DNA from: Candidatus Dorea gallistercoris
Lineage (GTDB): Bacteria > Bacillota > Clostridia > Lachnospirales > Lachnospiraceae
Length of the DNA: 34,508 bases
Assembly (NCBI GenBank): GCA_019114065.1
Contig: DXGF01000008.1
Location: forward strand, 1 to 34,508
Direction: 5' to 3'
Of this stretch, positions 9,274 through 17,800 are shown one piece after another. The position numbers were made by a program, and so were the translations under genes. The notes beneath the pieces were generated by a model. The model saw only the letters and a program-made list of their open reading frames with translations. It was not told the DNA's origin and ran no database searches. Positions within the stretch are counted from its first letter, which is position 1. The number at the start of each line of letters is the position of its first letter.

Positions 9274-11046
9274 ATGAGAAGAGTGAGAAAAGAGATCTAT
9301 CTGGGAGCCTGTCTGCTGCTCCTGCTGCTGGCAGGATGTGGAGGCTTTAGCGGAACGGACGGAGGCTATCTGATCAGCGCGGATGAGACTTATGAGACGA
9401 CAGGGGAGAAGCCGGAGGATTATGTGGTGGAAGACCGCAAGACCCTGTACGAAGGAGAGGATCAGGAGGTTGTGACGATGTACCTGACGGTGGGGCAGGG
9501 AAACCAGGAGGATGGAACGGACCATACTTGGACAGAAGTGAACAGCTATCCGCTGGAATACTATGAGACAGAGGGGATTGATCCTTACCGCTGTGAGGCG
9601 GTCCTGCAGATCGGAGATGAGGAAGGACCCATCGAGGGGGAATTCGGCTACGGAGAGCGGGCGGCCAATGCCACCGTGCAACTTCGGGGGCAGGGAGCCT
9701 CCACCCAGCAGCAGAAGAGTTACCGGATCAAGATCAAAGACGGCAAAGGCGACTGGGAGGGGCAGAAAACAATCTCTCTGAACAAGCATGTGGGAGACCC
9801 GGTGCGCTTCAAAAACAAACTGGCTTACTCTCTGATGGAGGACATTCCTCAGATGTTTGGAGCCAGGACCCGGTTCGTCCACCTGTATGTGAAGGATAAG
9901 ACCCAGGGAGAGGAAGGGCTGTTCCGGGATTATGGGATTTATACCCAGGTGGAGCAGATCAACAAGACCTATCTGCGGAACCGGGGTCTGGATGAAGAAG
10001 GGCAGCTTTATCAGGCAGGACGCTCCTTTGACTGGGGCAGGCATGAGGACGCGATCCTTCCGGCGACAGACCCGGAGTATAATCAAGCCAGATTTGAGCA
10101 ATATCTTAAGATCGATGGCTCAGAGGACCATGAGAAGCTGGTTCGGCTGCTTGCGGCTGTCAATGATACCGAGAATGATATCCGGGATGTGATCGAGCAG
10201 TATTTCGATAAAGAGAATCTGTATTATTGGATGGCGTTCCATATCCTGATGGGAAATAAGGAGGCGCTGGAAGGAAATTATTATCTGTACAACCCAAGGG
10301 GGCTGGACCGGTGGTATTTCATCTCCTGGGACAATGACAGTATTCTGGAGGAAGGATATGAAACCCTGCGGGACGCCTCTTATGACAGGTCCTGGAAGGA
10401 GGGAATCTTTCTATTTGCAGAGCCCGTTCTTTTCCGCAGGATCCTTCGAGATACCTCCTGTCGGGAAGCGCTGAGCGCGGCGGTGGAAGATCTGCGAAAG
10501 AATTATTTAACGGATGAGGCGGTACAGGAGAAAATTGAGGTATATCAGGAGACGGTCAAGGCATATTTGTATGAACTGCCGGACCAGACTTTTGCCAGAG
10601 TGACGCCGGAGGAATATGACAGTCTGACAAGTACGATGGCAGCAGAGATCCAGGCTGACTATGAGGGCTTTCAGGACAGTATGGAGGGAATCTGGCCGTT
10701 CCACATCCTGACGCCTTCCGTCACAGGTGGAGAGACGGTCCTGAACTGGGAGGATGCTTATCGATTCCAGGAAGGGAACATAAGCTATGTGGTAGAACTG
10801 GCCAGGGACCCTGAGTTTGCGGAACTGATCCTGCGGGAAGAGACGGAGGAGAATCGTTATTCGGCCGGAGTCTTAGCGCCCGGGCAGTATTTTGTGAGGG
10901 TTGTGTCCCAGGGGCCCGAGGGGATCAGCCAGGACGCGTATGAATACTATCAGACAGAAATAGGAACAGTCAGCTACAGCACGCTCTGTTTCTATATCCA
11001 GGAGGACGGCAGGGCCGTCGCCCTTGAATACAGTGAGGATGGGTAG
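9274..11046 (+). CDS. CotH-kinase-like lipoprotein, paralogue of the PelG-fused domain
   Basis: Signal/lipobox ACLLLLLLAGCGG; TISLNKHVGDPVRFKNKLAYSLM, FVHLYVKD, YGIYTQVEQINKTYL, WYFISWDNDS; FN3-like C-terminus. Obvious sequence similarity to the second half of the preceding ORF. Confidence 0.87.
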   Translation: MRRVRKEIYLGACLLLLLLAGCGGFSGTDGGYLISADETYETTGEKPEDYVVEDRKTLYEGEDQEVVTMYLTVGQGNQEDGTDHTWTEVNSYPLEYYETEGIDPYRCEAVLQIGDEEGPIEGEFGYGERAANATVQLRGQGASTQQQKSYRIKIKDGKGDWEGQKTISLNKHVGDPVRFKNKLAYSLMEDIPQMFGARTRFVHLYVKDKTQGEEGLFRDYGIYTQVEQINKTYLRNRGLDEEGQLYQAGRSFDWGRHEDAILPATDPEYNQARFEQYLKIDGSEDHEKLVRLLAAVNDTENDIRDVIEQYFDKENLYYWMAFHILMGNKEALEGNYYLYNPRGLDRWYFISWDNDSILEEGYETLRDASYDRSWKEGIFLFAEPVLFRRILRDTSCREALSAAVEDLRKNYLTDEAVQEKIEVYQETVKAYLYELPDQTFARVTPEEYDSLTSTMAAEIQADYEGFQDSMEGIWPFHILTPSVTGGETVLNWEDAYRFQEGNISYVVELARDPEFAELILREETEENRYSAGVLAPGQYFVRVVSQGPEGISQDAYEYYQTEIGTVSYSTLCFYIQEDGRAVALEYSEDG

Positions 11047-11048
11047 AG

Positions 11049-11804
11049 ATGGCAGGTACTCTGCGGAAACGAGAATTATATCGAAATGAGTGGAAATATT
11101 ACATATCCCTGTGGGAAGGGGAACTGCTGAGGCGCCGGCTGGAGCCGTTCATGGAGGCGGACCCTTATGCCAGAGGGGGAGAGTATACGATCCGAAGCCT
11201 GTATTTTGACGATTACTGGGATTCTTCCTATGAGGAGAAGATCATGGGAGTAGAAGACCGCAGGAAATGGAGGATCCGTATCTATGACTACAGTGAATCC
11301 AGGATCAGGCTGGAGCGGAAGAAGAAGCGGGGAAGCTATATCCATAAGGATTCCGCGCCCCTTGAGCGCTCGGAGTACGAGAAGATCCTGGAGGGAGATT
11401 ATGGATTCCTGTTAAAGAGCAGATATCCTTTGTGCCAGGAATTCTATTATGAGTGTATGGTGAACCTGCAGCGCCCCAAAGTAGTGGTGGATTATGAGCG
11501 GAGGCCTTTGATCCGTGGGGAAGGGGATGTGCGGGTGACGTTTGACCGGAATGTGCGGGCAGGTATGTTTACCTGTGATATCTTTGATCGGGATCTTCCC
11601 GTGCGGGAGGTGCTGGAGCCGGATATGATGGTGCTGGAGGTGAAGTTTACCCAGCTGCTCCCGGGGATCATCAAGGAGCTGCTCCCTCTGGATGGACAGC
11701 AGTTTTCCGCTATTTCTAAATATACCTTGTGTTATGAGAAAGCTTTTTACCGGACAGATGCCCTGGCCGGGATCTCAAAAATAAACGGGAGGAAGAATAG
11801 ATGA
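11049..11804 (+). CDS. VTC-domain polyphosphate polymerase
   Basis: KREL.RNEWKYYIS, IRSLYFDDYWDS, RRKWRIRIYDY, IRLERKKKRGSYIHKDSA, VVVDYERRPL, RVTFDRNVRAG, MVLEVKFTQLLP, FSAISKYTLCYEK: the expected basic/acidic VTC tunnel motifs in order. Confidence 0.88.
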   Translation: MAGTLRKRELYRNEWKYYISLWEGELLRRRLEPFMEADPYARGGEYTIRSLYFDDYWDSSYEEKIMGVEDRRKWRIRIYDYSESRIRLERKKKRGSYIHKDSAPLERSEYEKILEGDYGFLLKSRYPLCQEFYYECMVNLQRPKVVVDYERRPLIRGEGDVRVTFDRNVRAGMFTCDIFDRDLPVREVLEPDMMVLEVKFTQLLPGIIKELLPLDGQQFSAISKYTLCYEKAFYRTDALAGISKINGRKNR

Positions 11805-12484
11805 GCATAAGAGATTATTTCAAAAACTCTGTGTGGGAGTCATTTGTGAGCGGCCAGGGATTGACGGCTGATTTTGCGGTGACGGCGGCCACGGCGATGA
11901 TCATGGCGGTGATCCTGGGGATCTGTATCTATAAGATCTACGGATTTTACTTTGGAGGCGTGGTGTTTTCCAGTTCTTTCGCCGTGACCCTGGTAGGGAT
12001 GACGGTGCTGAGCTGTATGTTGACGCTGGCGATCAGCAGTAATATCGTGATCTCTCTTGGTATGGTGGGCGCGCTGTCGATCGTGCGGTACCGTACCGCC
12101 ATCAAGGACCCGATGGATCTTCTGTACCTGTTCTGGTCCATCTCTGTGGGGATTACGCTGGGAGCGGGGCTTTCCATCCTGGCGGTGGCGACCATGATCA
12201 TCATGACTCTGGTGGTGCATATCTTCTACAACCGGAGGAAGAAAGGGACGATCTTCATCCTGGTGGCTCATTACGACACGGCCGTGGCGGGGGATGAGAT
12301 CCTCCGTATCTTACATAAGGTCCGCCATCAGTTGAAGTCCAAGACGATCCGGGGAGAGACGACGGAGCTGACGATGGAGCTTCTGTGCCGGACGGACAAT
12401 ACGGTATTCCTGGAGCAGATCCGGGCGGTGGAAGGAGTAAAGGACGTGACCCTGATCCAGTATAACGGAGAGTACCACGGATAG
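11801..12484 (+). CDS. DUF4956 multi-pass membrane protein
   Basis: ATGA overlap with the VTC gene; SNIVISLGMVGALSIVRYRTAIKDPMDLLYLFWSISVGI signature typical of DUF4956 partners of VTC proteins. Confidence 0.85.
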   Translation: MSIRDYFKNSVWESFVSGQGLTADFAVTAATAMIMAVILGICIYKIYGFYFGGVVFSSSFAVTLVGMTVLSCMLTLAISSNIVISLGMVGALSIVRYRTAIKDPMDLLYLFWSISVGITLGAGLSILAVATMIIMTLVVHIFYNRRKKGTIFILVAHYDTAVAGDEILRILHKVRHQLKSKTIRGETTELTMELLCRTDNTVFLEQIRAVEGVKDVTLIQYNGEYHG

Positions 12485-12485
12485 G

Positions 12486-13895
12486 ATGGGGGCAAGAATG
12501 AAAAAGAGGCGGTGGAAGACTGTGCACATAATCATATTAGGACTGACAGCCGTGATCGCGGCAGCATCTGTCTGCCTGTTTCTCCACCATGATCAGGCGG
12601 AACGGACGATCACCTTCCAGGAAAGCAGCGCGCCCTTGGACAATCCGCTGACAGGGTACGCGCCGCCAGCGGAGAATGTGGGAGAGTGTGAGGATTCCAG
12701 ACTGGTCTATATTGGTCTGACCTGGGCGGTGTGGGAGCCGGAGCCGGGGGAATATGACACGGAGGCCCTGGAGGAAAGGTACCACATCTCCCGGTGGAAG
12801 GAAGAGGGGAAGCATGGGATCTTACGGTTCCTGTGTGACCTTCCCGGGGAGGAAGACCATATGGATATCCCGGACTGGCTGTATGACAGGACCGGCGACG
12901 GGGTGTTCTATGATACCAGCTATGGACAGGGCTACGCGCCGGACTATAGCAATGCGTATCTCCGGGAACGGCATCGGCTGGCTCTGGAAGCCCTGGCAGA
13001 CTATTTTGGCGGCGATGCGTTTGTGGCCTATATCGAGCTTGGAAGCTTAGGGCATTGGGGCGAGTGGCACACCAACACAGACGAGGGACTTCTGCCTCTG
13101 CCTGACGCGGGGATCTGTCAGGAGTACGTGGCGGATTATCAGGAATACTTCCCGGAAGGCAGGCTTCTGATGCGCCGGAATTATACTATGGCGGCAGAAG
13201 GCGGCATGGGACTGTATAACGACATGACCGGAAGTCCGGAAGCTACCCGGGAGTGGCTGGGATGGCTCAGGGAAGGCGGCAGCTTTGAGACGGCAGGCGC
13301 GCCGCTTAAGTACCGCGGGATGGAGGACTTCTGGGAAGTCGCCCCCTGCGGCGGCGAGTTTACCAGTGCGTATCCCATGGGGGAACTTCTGGGAGAGCGG
13401 CTTTTAGAGACCCGACAGATGATCCGGGAGAGCCATATGACATTCCTTGGACCCAAATGCCCGGAGGGGAGCGAGAAGGAAGCGGAAGGAGCAGACCTGA
13501 TCCGGGAGGAACTGGGGTACCGGTATTATATTTCCCGGATGGAGATCCGGCGTTCCCACGGCCCGGGACAGATGCAGGTGGAGCTTACCTGGGAAAACAC
13601 AGGGATCGCCCCCATATATTGGGATTGGCCGGTGACCCTGTATGTCTATGACGGGGATGGAAACCTTCGACATCAGGAGGAGACCGGGCTTAGGCTGTCA
13701 AAGCTGTTGCCGGGGGAAACGGCAGAAACGTTGAGTCAGATTCCCTTTACAGAAGACTTGGAGAAAGGCTGCCAGATCGGGATCGGGATCACAGATCCAC
13801 AGAAACGAGTATCCCTGTACCTGGCTATGGAGTCCGAAAGGCGGGATCAGATACAGATCATCTATACAGAGCATGAAAGGATAGAAAAAAGATAA
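12486..13895 (+). CDS. DUF4874/DUF4832-type putative extracellular TIM-barrel (glycoside-hydrolase-like) protein
   Basis: Alternative start ATG at 12498. N-terminal signal anchor (VHIIILGLTAVIAAASVCLFL); DNPLTGYAPP, LTWAVWEPEPGEYD, YIELGSLGHWGEWHTN, RNYTMAAEGGMGLYNDMTGS. Confidence 0.75.
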   Translation: MGARMKKRRWKTVHIIILGLTAVIAAASVCLFLHHDQAERTITFQESSAPLDNPLTGYAPPAENVGECEDSRLVYIGLTWAVWEPEPGEYDTEALEERYHISRWKEEGKHGILRFLCDLPGEEDHMDIPDWLYDRTGDGVFYDTSYGQGYAPDYSNAYLRERHRLALEALADYFGGDAFVAYIELGSLGHWGEWHTNTDEGLLPLPDAGICQEYVADYQEYFPEGRLLMRRNYTMAAEGGMGLYNDMTGSPEATREWLGWLREGGSFETAGAPLKYRGMEDFWEVAPCGGEFTSAYPMGELLGERLLETRQMIRESHMTFLGPKCPEGSEKEAEGADLIREELGYRYYISRMEIRRSHGPGQMQVELTWENTGIAPIYWDWPVTLYVYDGDGNLRHQEETGLRLSKLLPGETAETLSQIPFTEDLEKGCQIGIGITDPQKRVSLYLAMESERRDQIQIIYTEHERIEKR

Positions 13896-13914
13896 ATCAG
13901 AGGAGGATAAGGAA

Positions 13915-14763
13915 ATGGCGGGAAGTGACAAAATGTTCCGTACAGCGATGTTTGGGGGGTATAACAGGGAGGACGTGGAAGAGTATGTCAGGACGGTAGA
14001 GCATGAGATCGACTCTATCAAGGTCCTGCACCAGAAGGAGAAGGCGGAGCTTCTGAGCAGACTGGAGGAAAGCGAGGCGAAAGCGGACTACAGCGAGCAG
14101 ATCCTGAACGCTGAGAAAGAGCGGGAAGGAAAAGTCAGGGAAGAGGAGAAGGCGAAAGAAGAGCCCAAAGAAGAGCCTAAGGAAGAGTCCAGGGAAGAAA
14201 CCGGGGAAGAGAAAGCCGCGGAAGAAGACGTTTCTGGAAAGCTGCGGCTGGAGATCGAGGAACTGAAAGCGGAAATAGAGAAGAAGGACCAGGAGTTGGA
14301 GAAGCTGAATGAGAAAAAAGGGGATGGACTGTTCGATTATGAAACAGTCATCCGGATCATGGAAGAGGCACGGCATAACGCGCAGCTGATCGAGAAGGAG
14401 GCGGCGCAGAAGGCTCTTTCTATGGTAGAAGAGGCGAAGACGAAGGCCAGAGAAGAAGAGGAACGCCAGAAAGGTATCATCGCGTCCAGAGTGAACGCCC
14501 AGCTGGAGGAAAAGGGGATCCAGCTCATGGCCGCCAAATATAAGATCGAACAGTACATGAAAGAAATCGAGAGCGCGCAGCAGGGGCTTTACAATCTGAA
14601 TGCCCGGATGGAAAAGATGGTCAAAGACATGCCGGCGCGTCTGGATGATTACTGGGAGGGAGAGCATTACCGGGAACTGGAAAATAAAAATGGAGAAAAA
14701 ATTCTGGAAAACGAGAAAGAACCGTCAGATATCTCTGGAATTATACATGCTGACGGGTTATAA
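13915..14763 (+). CDS. DivIVA-domain-like coiled-coil protein
   Basis: SD gaggagg upstream; MFRTAMFGGYNREDVEEYVRTVEHEIDSI resembles the DivIVA N-terminus (F.GY...DV..F/Y). Glu/Lys-rich low-complexity linker (EEPKEEPKEESREETGEE), then coiled coil. Confidence 0.7.
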   Translation: MAGSDKMFRTAMFGGYNREDVEEYVRTVEHEIDSIKVLHQKEKAELLSRLEESEAKADYSEQILNAEKEREGKVREEEKAKEEPKEEPKEESREETGEEKAAEEDVSGKLRLEIEELKAEIEKKDQELEKLNEKKGDGLFDYETVIRIMEEARHNAQLIEKEAAQKALSMVEEAKTKAREEEERQKGIIASRVNAQLEEKGIQLMAAKYKIEQYMKEIESAQQGLYNLNARMEKMVKDMPARLDDYWEGEHYRELENKNGEKILENEKEPSDISGIIHADGL

Positions 14764-14863
14764 TTTCTAGTGTAAATGAGATTTTTTGGAATTTTTCAAA
14801 ATCTGTAAACAGGGATGAGAACGCAGGAAAGGGTCTGCATGGCAGCAGGAGGATCATACGATA

Positions 14864-17800
14864 ATGAAGGAAAGAATGTCGCCGGAATCTGGGAAAGGGA
14901 GAGTAATGGGCCGCAGTGCTGAGCCAAAATACAGACACAAGCAGCCGGAGCTCCTGAGTGGAGAGACAGCACAGGAGCACATCACATGGTATCTGGAACA
15001 GATGTCAGAGGAGGAAGTCTGCGCGGCATTCATGATCGAACTTGACAATATCGCGGAGGCAGGGAAAATTCTCGGGCAGAAGAGTCTGGAACACATTGTC
15101 CACTGTGCGGGCCAGACTCTGTTGTCTGTCTTTAAGGCGGCGGATCTGGTCGGCCAGATCGGTGAGGATGAGTTTCTCGCTTTTATGTGCGGGAGGTTCA
15201 GTGAGGAAGAGATCCTTGAGAAGGCAGCGCTTTTGTGCGACCAGCTTCAGTATGAGGCGGGATCAGATCCTCCGGTCAGTGTATCTGCCTGCGTGGGTAT
15301 TTATATTGCTACCGGAACAGGGGTCACCTTTGAGACTGTATTCGGTCAGGCTGCCGCTGCCCTGTATGATGCCAGGAACAATGGGAGGGGCAGTTTCTGT
15401 GTGTGGACGGACGAGGCGGAGAAAAGCCGGAGGGAGAGGGCCTCGAAGCCAGAGGGAGGGATTCCCCTGAATACACTCCTGGAATATCTGGATGAAGGAG
15501 TGTGCCTTCTGGAGATCGGGGCGGAGATCAGGGTGATCTATGCCAGCCATGGATTTTATGAGATGCTGGGGAAGAAGCCGGAGGATATCCGTCTGCCCTG
15601 TGACATCAGAGATATCGGGATCCACCCGGATTATGAGACGGATTATGAGAAGGCGCTCCGGGACGGCATACAGGGAGGCGGAATCTCAGATCATATCCAC
15701 AGGATCCGAGGCAACGGGGCAGAATGGGTGTGGCGGCATGTCCGGGTGGCTAAGGTGGCCTATCCCGGCCGGGCATATCCTGTGATGCTGGAATTATCAA
15801 CAGACATTTCTGAACTGATCCAAAAGGAGCGGGAATTAAAAGAAAGCAAAGAACGTCTTCGTGTGGCCTTTCGACAGATGCCTCACATACTGTGGGAAGT
15901 CGATGTGGAGAAGAGGACATTTAATATCTATGATGTGGACGAACAGTGTTGTCAGCCGGACACGATCGTCCGGGATTTTCCGGGAGCTTTTCTCCAGAAT
16001 GGCTTTGTCCATCCGGATTCCGTGGAGGATTTCCGGGATTTCGCAGAGAATCTCCTGAATGGAAAGAGCGGGGGGACCAGCAATTTTATTATGCGCGATC
16101 GAGTCAGTAACTGTTATGGATGGGTCTCCCTTTCTTACCGTATGGTCTATGACAGAGATGGGGCCCCTGTCAAGGCAGTGGGAGTTCAGGCCAAACTTCC
16201 CAGCGTATCAGGGATTGGGTCTGATTCTTATCAGAGACGGATCCTGCCGGAAGTGGTGCGGCACAGTCTCCTGGCCAGGATAAAAGTGAACCTGACCGCG
16301 GACTCCATGGAAGAGCTCTGGGCGGATGGAATGGACCAGACTGCCTGGACCTGGGGAAAGACCTATTCTGAGATCATCGGAATGGAGCGGGTGAAGTTGT
16401 TTGGCCGGTCGGATGGAAAGGCGTTTGAGAGACGGTTTCGCAGAGAGACGCTCCTGAAAGCATTCGAAGAAGGGGAACGCTGGTCCACGAGGGAATACCG
16501 GCGGGTGGATGAAGGAGGCAATATCCGCTGGATGTCGGACACGGTGAACCTGGTGAGAGATACAAAAACTCAGGATATATATGTGTTCGGGTGCTTTTTT
16601 GACACAGAGAAAAGGCATGAGTGGGAGAATCAGGCAGGCGGAGAGATCGTCCGGGACTCTGTGACGGGAATCTATACGGCTGAGACAGTCAAAAAGATCG
16701 TGGAGTCCATATCCCCTTGCGGCACGGGTGGAAACTGCGCTCTGGCAATGATCCGCGTCGTGGGAAGCTTTCTGCCCTGTGATGAAAAGAAAGAAAAATG
16801 CCAAAAGGTCAGACGTTTTATCGCGACTGCGCTGTCTATGGCTCTGGGAGTGGATTGCATCGTAGGGCAATACCGTCCAGATACGCTGCTGGCATTCTTT
16901 CCGTCTGTTGGCTCTAAGCTCGATGGGAAACGCAGGGTCGAGGACGCGTTTGCCTATATCAGGACGGCAATGGCGGACATCCCGGAGATATCCGCTGCCC
17001 GGTTTGTGGCTGGCATGGTGATCGAGCGGGTAGAGAAAGTGGATTATGAACTTCTTCTCCTGAGGGCGGAATATCTGTGCGAAATGTGGAAAAACGCGGC
17101 GATGGATGCCGCTGTATTTCCCGGAGAGGAGGAAGACTGGGGATGGATCGGCCTTCACAGAGACAGTGATGAGGCTGTCTTGGCTCAGCCAGATAAAATG
17201 GACCGTCCGCTGACAAAGGAAGAGCAGAACGCCGCCTTCCGCTGCGTGACTGATATGCTGACCGCCCGCTCACTGGAAGCCTCACTCTTAAATGCGCTGC
17301 ATGGGATCGGAGACTATTATAAGGCGGCCAGAGTCTATCTTCTGGTCCTATCAGAGGACCGCAGGACAGTGACTCTGACGCAGGAGTGGACGAAGCAGGA
17401 CAGGCCGAGTATCCGGAATATGATGTCTGGTGTCAAGATCGAGGAGATCCCGCTTCTGGACAGGTGTATGAAAGAGGGCCTGCCGATCATGGCAGAGAGT
17501 TCGATGATCCTGTCTGTGGAACAGGAACATCAGGGGAAATGGCATTTCCTTGTATGCCCTTTGAAGAAGGAGGAGAGGCTTACAGGGTTCCTGTGCGTGG
17601 AAGATCCCCGGGAACATCTGGAGGAAACGGCGCTTCTGGGGACTCTGCTCCCCTATATACAGGGAGAAGAAAGCAGATTCCGTACAATGGAAGAACAGGC
17701 CCATATAACAGGGCGGGATGCACTCACAAAGCTGCCGAATCTGAACGCGTATCTGGATGTGATCTATTCCATGGATTCAGATTCCTACAGCTCTATGGGA

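Noticed and set aside
14130-14225. GAAGAGCCCAAAGAAGAGCC-type repeats
   Set aside because: Explained as a Glu/Lys-rich low-complexity linker in the DivIVA-like protein; not an independent repeat element.
14780-14812. AT-rich hairpin AGATTTT...AAAATCT after the DivIVA-like gene
   Set aside because: Weak 7-bp AT stem with no clean U tract; not a convincing terminator.
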